Shown here piece after piece: positions 1 to 8,026 of a DNA stretch of 63,173 nucleotides. The notes under the pieces were generated by a model. It searched no databases and was not told the origin of the DNA. It saw nothing but the letters and a program-made list of their open reading frames with translations. The translations under genes were made by a program, and so were the position numbers. Positions within the stretch are counted from its first letter, which is position 1; the number at the start of each line of letters is the position of its first letter. Source of the stretch: Paenibacillus eucommiae (GTDB taxonomy: Bacteria > Bacillota > Bacilli > Paenibacillales > NBRC-103111); NCBI RefSeq assembly GCF_017874215.1, contig NZ_JAGGLB010000046.1, positions 1-63,173 of the forward strand, read 5' to 3'.

Positions 1-68
1 AGTCTTCTCATGATGTATGTTAACATACAAATTAAGGTGATAACGGGTAAAAAATCATTATTACTAAA

Positions 69-106
69 CTGCCCAATAGCTTAACGAGGCTGCCCGCTAG
101 CTTAAC
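69..106 (+). repeat. two adjacent core repeats
   Basis: Two core copies sit side by side: TGCCCAATAGCTTAACG and TGCCCGCTAGCTTAACA. The second ends 19 nt from the stop codon of the minus-strand gene at 126-743. Confidence 0.75.
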
Positions 107-125
107 ACTTGAACAAACTTTTTTG

Positions 126-743
126 TTACTTTCCTTCAATATGAAACACACCAATTACGGTTTCACCATCAACGTCATACAGCGGAATATCACGACCACC
201 TGGTGGTCTACTGTTCTGTATCGCAATGGCTTCCTCAGGTGATTTTGGTTGCCCACCGTCTAAGTCTTTTTTCAGTACATATCCATTAGTACCATCCACA
301 CCTATAGCACTGATTAATTCAGGTTCCGTTTCTGGAGAAGCAGCATCTGCGGCAGAACCGTATGTCTGTCCGTTTTTATTTTTAGGATAGCTCATATTCT
401 TAGCGCGAATATGAAAAGAACCAATTATGGTTTTCCCATCAATGTCATACAGTGGGACATCACCATGTTCACCAAGATAATCTTTTTTCAGCAAATATCC
501 TTTAATGCCATTCACACTTCCTGCATGGATTAAATCAGGTAGCATTTCTACGGAGGTGGCTTCTTCAGCAGAACCATATGTATGTCCATTTTCATTTTCA
601 GGATAGTTGAGAGAATTTGTATGGCTTTGATTTGTCGTACTTTTAGCATATGAGCTTTGGAATGCCGTTACAGCTCCCACTACACAAACGATAAAAACCA
701 CACCAATCAATAATATTCTGATGCCTTTAGAATACGTCCTCAC
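126..743 (-). CDS. membrane-anchored protein with two tandem repeat domains
   Basis: The function is not recognised. The 205-aa product has an N-terminal hydrophobic segment (about residues 8-28) that could be a signal anchor. Two copies of one ~70-80 aa domain follow (about 47-113 and 119-202). Each opens with a YPxNxNGxTYGSA motif, has a GYxLKKD motif in the middle and ends with PLYDxDGxTxIGxFHI, so an internal duplication is clear. The second copy carries an extra ~15-residue insertion. The start is GTG with GGGAG about 9 nt upstream. The protein is probably anchored in the membrane with both domains outside. Core repeats follow the stop. Confidence 0.7.
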   Translation of the reverse strand: MRTYSKGIRILLIGVVFIVCVVGAVTAFQSSYAKSTTNQSHTNSLNYPENENGHTYGSAEEATSVEMLPDLIHAGSVNGIKGYLLKKDYLGEHGDVPLYDIDGKTIIGSFHIRAKNMSYPKNKNGQTYGSAADAASPETEPELISAIGVDGTNGYVLKKDLDGGQPKSPEEAIAIQNSRPPGGRDIPLYDVDGETVIGVFHIEGK

Positions 744-846
744 ATTTGTTCACTCCCTAAAAGTTTTCTCGCTCTTCACTCTATAGCCGTTCGTCCCGTC
801 CGCTTCAATTCTTAAACGAAACCAAATAATGGAAAGTTGCACTAAT

Positions 847-865
847 CTGCCCGTTAGCGGAATGA
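847..865 (+). repeat. core repeat
   Basis: Single core CTGCCCGTTAGCGGAATGA, 58 nt past the stop of the GNAT gene at 924-1472. Confidence 0.7.
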
Positions 866-923
866 CCTGAAGCTGAAATAAGAGTCTTGTTCACTCATTA
901 GCTCAATCAAAATTATAGAAATT

Positions 924-1472
924 TTATGATGACATAGTTTCCCACTCATACTCTAAAATGCCGAAAATCAAAGAATCACGCCATCCATCCTTGATTAATA
1001 GTGCACCCCTCAATTTTCCTTCTTGTGTCATTCCTACTTTTTGAAGCACTTTAGCTGAACCTATGTTTCTGGGATCGCAAGTTGCGTAAATTCGATGAAG
1101 ATGGAATTCTTTGAAACCGAAGTTTACTAATAATTTAGCAACTTCCGTAGCGATACCTTTACCCCAATAATCAGGATGTACTATATAGGCAATCTCACCA
1201 CTTTTATTTGTTGTACTTTTTATATTAAATTCTCCTGCACCAATCATATTTCCAGTGCTTTGTTCAATAATTGCAAAAACAAAACGTGTTCTCGGAGCTT
1301 TTTTAGAGTCTTCTAGGATTTGATTAACATATGCTTGCGTCTGCTCTTCATTGTTAGGTCCCCAAGGTTGGAAACGGCAAACGATTGCTTGTGAAGCATA
1401 TTTTTGTACGTCTTTCCAGTCAGTAAAAATAAATTCACGTAAATATACTCTGTTACCTATAAGAATGCTCAT
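924..1472 (-). CDS. GNAT N-acetyltransferase (RimJ/RimL type)
   Basis: This is a single-domain acetyltransferase of the GNAT superfamily that would transfer acetyl from acetyl-CoA to an amine on a protein, amino acid or small molecule. Visible marks are the N-terminal GNRVYLREF strand, the acetyl-CoA-binding segment YWGKGIATEVAKLLVNFGF and the late NIGSAKVLQKVGM stretch typical of RimJ/RimL proteins. I use the internal ATG (MSILIGN) because GGAAGGAG lies about 8 nt upstream of it; the longer frame from a GTG would put that ribosome binding site inside the gene. The substrate is unknown. Confidence 0.85.
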   Translation of the reverse strand: MSILIGNRVYLREFIFTDWKDVQKYASQAIVCRFQPWGPNNEEQTQAYVNQILEDSKKAPRTRFVFAIIEQSTGNMIGAGEFNIKSTTNKSGEIAYIVHPDYWGKGIATEVAKLLVNFGFKEFHLHRIYATCDPRNIGSAKVLQKVGMTQEGKLRGALLIKDGWRDSLIFGILEYEWETMSS

Positions 1473-1516
1473 TAATCCGTGTCTCCTTCCCTTCACCCTT
1501 CATTAGGGAGCTTTAA

Positions 1517-2152
1517 TTAGTGTTTCTTAATGGAACCAACCCAAACATCTCCAACTTTAACACTATAAGTTTTATCTGTATCTCCATCAGAAAGATGAAT
1601 GGTTTCGACTTTGTAAGCCTTCCCTTTAATAGCTTCAATTTCTTTTTCACTCATCCAACCTCGTTGGATATTGTCAATTAGTTCACTCTCTGTGAAAATA
1701 TCGCTATCCATATAGAGGTGCCAATCGAACATTTCTAACTTTTCTCTTAGGTATGTGTACTTGTGAAAAGGGAATTGTTTTTCTTGATTTCCAGCTTCAA
1801 ATGTTTGGTCGTAAAAGTGAAGACAATCTTTATAAGCAGCTACCACCTGCGAGTTGATGAAGTGTGGGTCATATATCCATAACTTTAGATAAAAATCTTC
1901 TTCTAGTTTTGATAACTTTTCGTTCCAAATTTGATAAACATCCAACATCGCTTCAAGGAGAAGTCGATTGTACCAAACAGGAGGATTCTTTCGTGGGATA
2001 GCATAAAATGGGTGAATCCAAAGCTTTGCATAATCCCTTTGGTATTGATGTAGATGTTCAATGTCTAAATCAATAAATCGACTCTTCCACCTTTCAATAT
2101 TTTTGACGTGTTTTTTCCAGCCTCTAATTTTCTTCTTTTTGCTTATGAACAA
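1517..2152 (-). CDS. uncharacterised 211-aa soluble protein
   Basis: Not recognised. The product is rich in aromatic and charged residues, with a basic N-terminus (ISKKKKIRGWKKH) and no signal peptide or membrane segment. The centre is helical with many Trp and Tyr. The C-terminal ~25 residues look like a small beta region (TYSVKVGDVWVGSIKKH). It lies between the GNAT gene and the broken T-box-controlled gene on the same strand. Confidence 0.6.
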   Translation of the reverse strand: MFISKKKKIRGWKKHVKNIERWKSRFIDLDIEHLHQYQRDYAKLWIHPFYAIPRKNPPVWYNRLLLEAMLDVYQIWNEKLSKLEEDFYLKLWIYDPHFINSQVVAAYKDCLHFYDQTFEAGNQEKQFPFHKYTYLREKLEMFDWHLYMDSDIFTESELIDNIQRGWMSEKEIEAIKGKAYKVETIHLSDGDTDKTYSVKVGDVWVGSIKKH

Positions 2153-2176
2153 CTATAACCCTCCAAATAAAGAAAA

Positions 2177-2825
2177 TTATAATAAAAGTCTATCCAATCC
2201 AATTGCACTAATTAACAATCGCTCTTTTTTATTTTCAAGCATTTTTTGTGTCCAGTCTACAAAACCACCATCACCAATATAATACTCCTTGTAACCGCCC
2301 CGCTCACTAAAGATAACCTCGATATCAGATTCAAAGAGAGTTTTGAAGATGCTTTGGTACACTTGTATATGTTCCCAGAGTGATTGTTTTTCAAAGCCGT
2401 ATGATCCTTGGTCAACTCCGGAAGTCACCATACAAAACAAATCAAAGTGGGGCAGCATCATCCCTGGTACATTTCCAAAGAATTGTGCACGCACATGTCT
2501 ATGGGTTGTGGAAAAACGAACCCAAAGGTGCAACAGGAGACAATTGAATAGGAGAAACTCCATGATGAATTGCAATGTTCAGGACATCCATTTCCAACTG
2601 TTTTAGCTGAATGGCATCCACCTCGGCGGGGTGTACAAAACGGTTATCCCTGTATCTTTTTAGCAGGTCACTCGGAGTAGATGTTTTTAGTCTTTCATTA
2701 AAAATCTTTAAAAGAAGCGTGTTCAAGTCGCCCCCCGATATTTCTTCAACTAAGAGAGCAATCAAATCGGCATTCCCAAGTTTTTTCAGTATTCTTTCAA
2801 GATCGGCTGTATGTACAGTATCCAC
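2177..2825 (-). pseudogene. T-box-controlled gene, frameshifted and perhaps internally deleted
   Basis: I do not recognise the family. The first frame starts at GTG (VDTVHTADLERILKK) 10 nt past GGAG and runs through LLKRYRDNRFVHPAEVD and SPVAPLGS. It stops at a TAG just after a run of five T near 2515. Removing one T restores the frame into STTHRHVRAQFFGNVPG and on to the end at 2177, a ~215-aa product in two frames. The short, abrupt join between APLGS and STTHRHV could also hide an internal deletion. The upstream T-box implies an amino-acid-related role, but the product does not look like a canonical aminoacyl-tRNA synthetase. A sequencing error at the T run is an alternative to true decay. 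Confidence 0.6.
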
Positions 2826-2860
2826 AGAGTTCACGCTCCTTTTCTTTTCTAATAAACAAA

Positions 2861-2888
2861 AAAACGCCCCAAAATATGGGACGAATTC
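2861..2888 (-). terminator. T-box leader terminator
   Basis: On the minus strand CGTCCC and GGGGCG form a stem around an A/T loop and are followed by seven T. It lies right after the T-box sequence, as expected for the terminator that competes with the antiterminator. Confidence 0.8.
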
Positions 2889-3088
2889 GTCGCGGTACCA
2901 CCCAAATTGTCGTAAAATAACGACCATCTTAGCAGGCAGTAACGGGCCTGAACCGGCGAGGATTTAACTCGCACTCAGAAACCGGCGTTCAGCAATCACT
3001 CACGGGGGCCTTGCACCAAATGAAGCCCCTCTCTGATCATGAATGATTGTCTACTTTGTTTCCTCATCGTGTTGGTGATTTATGGATG
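2861..3088 (-). promoter_or_regulatory. T-box riboswitch leader
   Basis: The minus strand contains the T-box consensus GGGTGGTACCGCG (plus 2891-2903). Upstream are several helices, including one with GGGGCTTCATTTGGTGCAAG. The T-run terminator and a gene start follow. T-boxes bind uncharged tRNA and let transcription continue during amino acid starvation. I could not fix the specifier codon by eye, so the amino acid is unknown. Confidence 0.85.
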
Positions 3089-3118
3089 ATTATATAGGGT
3101 CGATTGGCTTTCGGTCAA
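3089..3118 (-). promoter_or_regulatory. sigma-A-type promoter of the T-box leader
   Basis: Minus strand: -35 TTGACC (3113-3118), 18-bp spacer, -10 TATAAT (3089-3094), just upstream of the T-box leader. Confidence 0.75.
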
Positions 3119-3141
3119 GATTCAAAAATCCAAGCACACTC

Positions 3142-3420
3142 TCATTCTTCTCGAATGACTAAAAGTACACCAATAAAAATTAATATAGTACCTATCCAAA
3201 AAGACAAGCCAATCTGTTCACCAAGTATAACCACCCTAAAAAAGTACCGACTATCGGTTGGAAAAAGAAAAATAATCCGCCACTTGAAGTATTGAGCATT
3301 TGTAGTCCACGATTCCACAGTAAAAAGGCGCATGCTGTTGAGATGACTCCCAAGTACAAAAGACCGCCCCAAATAGATTTAACCAACTTATTGTAATCAT
3401 ATAATTCGATATGGAGCTTA
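3142..3420 (-). pseudogene. EamA-family transporter, C-terminal remnant
   Basis: Two overlapping minus-strand frames together encode the last ~90 residues of a drug/metabolite (EamA, DMT) transporter. One frame has the helix GGLLYLGVISTACAFLLWN and the loop NTSSGGLFFFFQPIVGTFLGW. The other continues with VILGEQIGLSFWIGTILIFIGVLLVIREE. A frameshift near 3245 separates them. The first ~200 residues are missing, because the 3' end of the PIG-L gene directly abuts the fragment. Confidence 0.75.
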
Positions 3421-4119
3421 CCCCTGCATCCGGATGACTTCAAATGCTTCTGCACATTCCTCGTAAATCTGATTACCGCGAAATCTAGCTTTATGGAAGA
3501 GACTTTCAGGATGAACGGGGTGACGCACGGATCCTATCTGAGTTTTGTAAGCCTCCAATGCCTTCATTTTGAGATTTATTTCCGCTTCCGTAAGCGAAAC
3601 ATAGAGATTCGGCTGAAATGAAAGTTCTCCATCGGTCTCATAAACCAAGATGGTGCCGTTCCAGAAATACGGTCGTGCCGCCGCTATTGCTGCTTGATGA
3701 AAAGCTTCGTGGTCTTGATGTTTAGTAATAGATGGAATATACAATACAGTTGGACGAAACTCCTCTATATGGCGTTCGATATTTGCAACCAGCGCTGCTC
3801 GGGGGATGCGGTCGAGTTTGCTATCGTAAAGCTGTTTGCCGGAATGGTCGGGGTAAAGGATATGATAGTCCACCACTCCGAGCAGATGCATCGCTTCTTT
3901 TAATTCTGATATTCTTTTCCTTCCACTATAGGTGCCGTAGCCACTTTCCTCCTTACTGTAGCGTTTGGAGTCGCTAAAGGTTAAGGAGGCTATAACGGTT
4001 CGAACCGAACTGCCTTGACTTATATATTTCTGTATGACACCAGCACAGCCAAGTGTCTCATCATCTGCGTGAGGGGCTAAAATAAGTGCACGTTGCCCTG
4101 AGTAGAGAAAAATGCCCAT
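3418..4119 (-). CDS. PIG-L (LmbE-like) family deacetylase
   Basis: Members of this zinc-dependent family remove N-acetyl groups from GlcNAc-containing substrates (GlcNAc-PI, GlcNAc-malate in bacillithiol synthesis, teicoplanin-type glycosides). The zinc and catalytic motif APHADDETLGC is at residues 15-25, and the second metal-binding motif HQDHEAFH lies near residue 135. The 233-aa length fits the family. The protein is soluble with no signal peptide. Nearby are a glycosyltransferase, an ATP-grasp enzyme and a PHP phosphoesterase, so a sugar-conjugate substrate is plausible. A BshB-like role in bacillithiol synthesis cannot be excluded, but no bsh partner is present. Confidence 0.85.
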   Translation of the reverse strand: MGIFLYSGQRALILAPHADDETLGCAGVIQKYISQGSSVRTVIASLTFSDSKRYSKEESGYGTYSGRKRISELKEAMHLLGVVDYHILYPDHSGKQLYDSKLDRIPRAALVANIERHIEEFRPTVLYIPSITKHQDHEAFHQAAIAAARPYFWNGTILVYETDGELSFQPNLYVSLTEAEINLKMKALEAYKTQIGSVRHPVHPESLFHKARFRGNQIYEECAEAFEVIRMQG

Positions 4120-4182
4120 TATAGTGTCACCTTCTTCGAGTTTTATAGATAGATCTGATATACTCTATGAAATGATAGAAGG

Positions 4183-4206
4183 AGATTCCTATGCTGCTCC
4201 CTATTC
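4183..4206 (+). repeat. short repeat, copy 1
   Basis: AGATTCCTATGCTGCT followed by CCCTATT recurs at 5212-5235 with one mismatch, about 1.03 kb away in the same orientation, so the two copies bracket the GT2 gene. Here it is preceded by AAGGAG and opens an 8-codon frame that soon stops. Confidence 0.6.
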
Positions 4207-4257
4207 CTTATAAATTATGACCAATTTTAAGATTTGACCCGCAGATTAAGGACGCAT

Positions 4258-4296
4258 AAGAATAGGCCTTCGAGCGTACTCGAAGGCCTATTCTTA
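4258..4296. terminator. bidirectional-type terminator hairpin
   Basis: AAGAATAGGCCTTCGAG and its exact inverse flank a 4-nt loop. It lies downstream of the GT2 gene on the minus strand. Confidence 0.75.
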
Positions 4297-4400
4297 TACA
4301 ATGAAACACGCTGTTGATGTAATAATATTTTTATGGGCAAAAAACGATCAAAATGGGCGAGTTAAAAGGACTCTTCTGCTTGTTTCTCGCCCGAATTCTC

Positions 4401-5159
4401 CTAAATAATAGCATTCAATGGACGTTCCACGAATTTTCGGTAGGTCGTGCAATTCTTTCGAACAATGTGAGTGTGCCGGTGATCGATAAATTCCCGGTCG
4501 CTCACTTTCCAGGTGTGTGTGTTGTGCTGCTTCCGCCTCAATGCGCAGAAATTATATTTGTTCCCTGCGTAAAGTTTAAAGCCTTTACGCCGGCAGTCCC
4601 GGCAAAACCTCACATCTTCTCCAAGTGAGATGTTGGCGAATTTCACTTTTTTCCACACACTTTTCTTATAGGATATCGTTCCACCTGCCAAAATGGAGAC
4701 AAAACGATTTTCCGGATAAAATCGCTGCAACAGCAGTTTGCTGCCGCTTAAATGGATGAAATAAGCGCGTTTGCCGACGAGAGCCGCCTTTGATTTTCGA
4801 AAAGAACGCATGATGCCGGTTAGATAATAAGGCGCATAATACTCATCATCGTCCATCCTGGTGACATAGGGATGCTTGGCTCGTGAGGAAGCAAAGTTTA
4901 AGCATTGCCCTAACGACCGACGACCGGGTAGCTGATACACGCGGACATTTTTAAATTTGGCAGCCATAGCTTGATATCGTTTGATATCAACTTTGTCCAT
5001 ATTCAATACAATGATCCATTCCTTATTCGGCCAAACTTGTCTGTGGTAATTCCCAAACATATGCTCCAAAAAATGTGGTTTATTGGTGCTTGTGATTACG
5101 GTAATGCCTGCAGCTGTAACAGACTGTTGATTTTTCCTAAGTTTAGACAATGCTAGCAC
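4401..5159 (-). CDS. family 2 (GT-A) glycosyltransferase
   Basis: The 252-aa product fits a small GT2-type enzyme that moves a sugar from a nucleotide-sugar donor. It has the opening strand GITVITSTNKP, the conserved N-W-P-N-K-E-W-I-I-type strand near 45 and a metal-binding acidic cluster RMDDDEYY at 101-108. A GEDVRFCRDC segment near 190 is in the acceptor-side position. No membrane helix is visible, so it is cytosolic or peripheral. The start is a weak GTG (MLALSKL); a TTG nine bases inside is the alternative. It is transcribed divergently from the ATP-grasp/PHP pair. Confidence 0.8.
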   Translation of the reverse strand: MLALSKLRKNQQSVTAAGITVITSTNKPHFLEHMFGNYHRQVWPNKEWIIVLNMDKVDIKRYQAMAAKFKNVRVYQLPGRRSLGQCLNFASSRAKHPYVTRMDDDEYYAPYYLTGIMRSFRKSKAALVGKRAYFIHLSGSKLLLQRFYPENRFVSILAGGTISYKKSVWKKVKFANISLGEDVRFCRDCRRKGFKLYAGNKYNFCALRRKQHNTHTWKVSDREFIDHRHTHIVRKNCTTYRKFVERPLNAII

Positions 5160-5211
5160 CTCTTTGATTTTTATATGTTCGTTATATGTTACAGTCTATG
5201 GCTAGGGATTA

Positions 5212-5235
5212 AGAGATTCCTATGCTGCTGCCTAT
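5212..5235 (+). repeat. short repeat, copy 2
   Basis: Second copy of the repeat at 4183-4206 (22 of 23 bases alike). Here its ATG opens a 30-codon frame. Confidence 0.6.
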
Positions 5236-5314
5236 TTTTACATTCTTAGGTGCCAGTCCGAAACAACTTTTCCCAGCAGCGACTATATTGAAGGTAAAAC
5301 GAATAGGTGTGTGA
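5222..5314 (+). CDS. possible 30-aa leader ORF upstream of the ATP-grasp gene
   Basis: The frame begins MLLPIFTFLGASP, ends KVKRIGV, and its TGA overlaps the GTG of the ATP-grasp frame. The upstream GAGATTC is a weak ribosome binding site. It could be a translationally coupled leader peptide, a tiny precursor peptide or chance. The repeat of its first bases at 4190 is the only extra support. Confidence 0.3.
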   Translation: MLLPIFTFLGASPKQLFPAATILKVKRIGV

Positions 5315-5319
5315 GACAG

Positions 5320-6393
5320 ATGAAACCAATTGTCCGTATTCTCTTAACTGGTACCGGATCCCCCGCAGCTCCAGGTGTAATTCAATCTCTGAAAAATAGT
5401 GAGGACTATAAGTACCACATTATCGGCGTAGATTGCAATTCGTTTTCGGCCGGATTCCACATGACTGACCGGCATTATGTAGGACCGAAGGCATCCGAGG
5501 AACAATTCATTCCCTTTATTGAACAAATCTGCAGGACAGAAAAAATTAATGTGCTCTTCTCACTTGTCACGGACGAACTGATCAAGCTTTCGGAGCATCG
5601 GGATGTATTAAGTCAATGCGGCACGTACATGAACCTGTCTTCTGTTCCTGTATTACAAATGGTGATTAATAAAGGAATACTGTACAACGAACTGCAAAAG
5701 ATGGGGATCGCCGTTCCCTCGTTTCAAGTTACCTCATCTGCCAAGCAGTTTAAAAAAGCTCTAAAGGCGATGGGGTATCCGGAACAACCGGTCTGTTTTA
5801 AGCCAACAATCTCTGATGGAAGCCGAGGTTTCCACATCTTGGATGACCATATTGACCGCTTCGAGCTGATGTTTCGACACAAGCCAACTTCTGTTTATCT
5901 CAGTCATTCCGACCTTCTTCGCGTTATTCAAGGTAGAAAGGAATTTCCGGAATTGCTAGTGATGGAATATTTGCCCCATGAGGAGTACAGCGTAGACGTG
6001 TTAGCGGAGAATGGGAAGGTCATGATTGCTGTCCCTCGTCTTCGGGAAGCGACCGTAGGCGGGATTTCGACCAAAAGTCTTATTCGTAAAGATCAAGACA
6101 TCATCGACTATGCAGCCGAGGTGGTGGAACGTCTGGGGTTACATGGCAATATCGGGATTCAAGTAAGAAGAGACCGGTCTCGTCAACCTAAAATTGTGGA
6201 GGTCAACCCTAGAATGCAGGGAACTATTGTTCATTGTACGGCTGCGGGGATCAACCTGCCGGATCTGGCCGTTAAGCAGGCTTTAGGAGTGCTGCCGACG
6301 CATCTGGAGTCGAAAGTAAAATGGGGAACCCGGATGATTCGGCATTGGAAGGAGGTTTTCTATGATGCTGATGGATCTTCATACACACTCTAA
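5320..6393 (+). CDS. ATP-grasp (carbamoyl-phosphate-synthase-like) ligase
   Basis: The product (~357 aa) has a Rossmann-like pre-ATP-grasp domain starting ILLTGTGSPAAPGVIQSL, then an ATP-grasp fold with FKPTISDGSRGFHIL as the glycine-rich loop. The metal site is suggested by EYSVDVLAENG and by KIVEVNPRMQGT near 300. Such enzymes join a carboxylate to an amine or thiol through an acylphosphate. The substrate is not evident. I place the start at the ATG (MKPIVRI); a GTG nine bases upstream is possible. The 3' end overlaps the PHP gene by 32 bases, so the two are translationally coupled. Confidence 0.85.
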   Translation: MKPIVRILLTGTGSPAAPGVIQSLKNSEDYKYHIIGVDCNSFSAGFHMTDRHYVGPKASEEQFIPFIEQICRTEKINVLFSLVTDELIKLSEHRDVLSQCGTYMNLSSVPVLQMVINKGILYNELQKMGIAVPSFQVTSSAKQFKKALKAMGYPEQPVCFKPTISDGSRGFHILDDHIDRFELMFRHKPTSVYLSHSDLLRVIQGRKEFPELLVMEYLPHEEYSVDVLAENGKVMIAVPRLREATVGGISTKSLIRKDQDIIDYAAEVVERLGLHGNIGIQVRRDRSRQPKIVEVNPRMQGTIVHCTAAGINLPDLAVKQALGVLPTHLESKVKWGTRMIRHWKEVFYDADGSSYTL

Positions 6394-7090
6394 CTATTCA
6401 GACGGGAAAAATACGCCTGAAGAAATGATTCAGACTGCCTTCGAGCTAGGCTACGAGGCAGTCGCGATCACTGACCATGTATGGAGGACAAGCGCTTGGG
6501 TGCCGGACTATGCAGAGCATCTAAAACAGCTGAAGACCCAATTCAGCGGATTAATCCGAGTCTATTCAGGCATCGAAGCCAAAGTGTTAACCTTGGATGG
6601 GGATATCGACGCTGATGCGTCCTTCCGCCCACTGGTGGATCTTGTACTCGGCTCATTCCACCGCATACCAAAGCCAAAAGGATTTTACTCGAAGACCAAA
6701 GATGCCCACATTTCCCGAACTGAGATTGTGGAACATTGGCTCGTCTCCTTCCGCCGTATGCTGGATAACCCGCTGGTGGACATTATTGCCCATCCATTGT
6801 CTGAACTCAAAGGATTTGGCATTCAGCACAGTCAGCTCCCGATTAAAGAACTCGTTGATCTTATCGTAGTGTCGGGTAAAATCCTTGAGATAAACGTTCG
6901 GTATAATTCTGTTGACGATCAGATCATTCAAATGGCTGCGGAGCAGGGTGTCCCAATACTTGTCTCTTCAGACAGCCACTCTGTCATCGACATGGTCAAC
7001 AATAGTGTGCTCGTCAAGGACCTCTCCAACCGTGGCTTTCAGAGGGTAGACATCGAGCGATATATTCGTAATAAAAACATCCCAAAATGA
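6362..7090 (+). CDS. PHP-domain phosphoesterase
   Basis: The 242-aa product is a stand-alone PHP metal-dependent phosphoesterase, as in histidinol phosphatase and YcdX proteins. The metal ligands are in DLHTHSNYSDG (5-15), ITDH near 38, the Glu in SGIEAKV, IAHPLSE near 140 and SSDSHS near 205. AAGGAGG lies 6 nt before the ATG, inside the ATP-grasp gene. A phosphatase acting on a phosphorylated intermediate made by the neighbouring ATP-grasp enzyme is a reasonable inference. Confidence 0.85.
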   Translation: MMLMDLHTHSNYSDGKNTPEEMIQTAFELGYEAVAITDHVWRTSAWVPDYAEHLKQLKTQFSGLIRVYSGIEAKVLTLDGDIDADASFRPLVDLVLGSFHRIPKPKGFYSKTKDAHISRTEIVEHWLVSFRRMLDNPLVDIIAHPLSELKGFGIQHSQLPIKELVDLIVVSGKILEINVRYNSVDDQIIQMAAEQGVPILVSSDSHSVIDMVNNSVLVKDLSNRGFQRVDIERYIRNKNIPK

Positions 7091-7155
7091 GAGGGAAAAT
7101 AATGTGAAGGAATGCGAAATGAAATTATAAGCGCCATAACGACCAAAATTTCGCC

Positions 7156-7189
7156 CTATAGATGATACGCTGAACCGTATCATCTATAG
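7156..7189. terminator. strong inverted repeat after the PHP gene
   Basis: CTATAGATGATACG and its inverse flank CTGAAC, 66 nt past the PHP stop. There is no long T run, so this is a probable but not certain terminator. Confidence 0.5.
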
Positions 7190-7210
7190 AGATTTTGCGA
7201 TTGCGTTATT

Positions 7211-7228
7211 CTGCCGTTAGTTCAATCT
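7211..7228 (+). repeat. core repeat (degenerate)
   Basis: CTGCCGTTAGTTCAATCT matches the core with one base missing. It lies about 220 nt beyond the cwlJ stop on the minus-strand side. Confidence 0.5.
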
Positions 7229-7324
7229 CTAACCCGACAACAACTTTTTCTCCACCCATCGTGTTTTTCCTTTTTTTAACTTTTCCCCGTTCGTTAAACA
7301 AGCTGCCGACCGGCAAGGCTCGTC

Positions 7325-7398
7325 GGTAATCGGACAATGTTCTTGTCACCGATCGATTTACGCGGCACTTAATGAGATAAAGTTCTTGTCATCCGACA
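7325..7398 (+). repeat. paired GTTCTTGTCA repeats
   Basis: AATGTTCTTGTCACCGAT and AAAGTTCTTGTCATCCGA occur 43 nt apart. A third relative lies near 48106 (ATTGTTCTTGTCACCCAG) after GGGAATGAGAT. Otherwise I see nothing in the 7190-7450 gap. Confidence 0.5.
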
Positions 7399-7452
7399 CA
7401 TGGCTGTGACAAGTCAGATTAAGAGATCCTGAGCTCTTTTCGTGTTATAAAA

Positions 7453-7896
7453 TTAAAACGTATTATATACATTTTCACATTCTTCCGCGGTCGGTTCATA
7501 AAAACAGTGCTTCTTCCATCGTCCTGCGAACGGCTGATTATACCAAGTTGGCGGACAGGGTCCGGGATTTTCGAACGTTCCTGGACGGAAATACCATAGG
7601 GAGAATTTGCCTGGCCAATTCCGCTCCCCATTCACAGTCCGTTGCGCCAGACGGCGTTCCCTCTCTCTTGCGTTTTGATAGTACATACCATGTTGCAACG
7701 CTTCGAACGCATGCGGCTGGTTGATCATTTGGGGAATTGTCCGGAGTCCTTTAAAATCGGAGCAATTCGCTCTTATTCGGTTAATGCCAACATTTCCAAC
7801 AAGGAGCATGCCCTTTTCGCCTTCGGTCTCAGCTTCAGCTCGAAGCAACCTTGCCAACATATCAATATCCTGTTTCCTGGCTTTTACGACTGCCAT
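7453..7896 (-). CDS. cwlJ: spore cortex-lytic cell wall hydrolase CwlJ
   Basis: CwlJ is one of two enzymes that degrade the spore cortex during germination and acts at the spore coat/cortex. The 147-aa product matches the family over its full length. It has the N-terminal MLARLLRAEAETEGEKGM with the conserved catalytic-type Glu, VGNVGINRIRANCSDFKGL, INQPHAFEALQHGMYY and the C-terminal KKHCFYEPTAEECENVYNTF. A short FENPGPC insertion is visible before WYNQPF. There is no signal peptide, as usual for CwlJ. AGAGGTG precedes the ATG. No gerQ lies next to it. Confidence 0.9.
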   Translation of the reverse strand: MAVVKARKQDIDMLARLLRAEAETEGEKGMLLVGNVGINRIRANCSDFKGLRTIPQMINQPHAFEALQHGMYYQNARERERRLAQRTVNGERNWPGKFSLWYFRPGTFENPGPCPPTWYNQPFAGRWKKHCFYEPTAEECENVYNTF

Positions 7897-8026
7897 TGGC
7901 TCACCTCTTTAGATTTCTATAAACATCATATTGTAGGTGAAGCGGATGTGTTACATCCTCGATTAATGCTTTTTTTCCTCAGTTAATCAGGTTTTCTCAG
8001 CAAACGCCCACACTTGTTTAATCCTT

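Noticed and set aside
2061..2606. Plus-strand small ORFs opposite the genes at 1.5-2.9 kb
   Set aside because: They are opposite-strand shadows with low-complexity or Cys-rich composition and no starts with ribosome binding sites.
3192..3455. A fused protein reading from the PIG-L 3' end into the EamA remnant
   Set aside because: The first residues of that frame come from an out-of-frame reading of the PIG-L gene, so it is not a real start.
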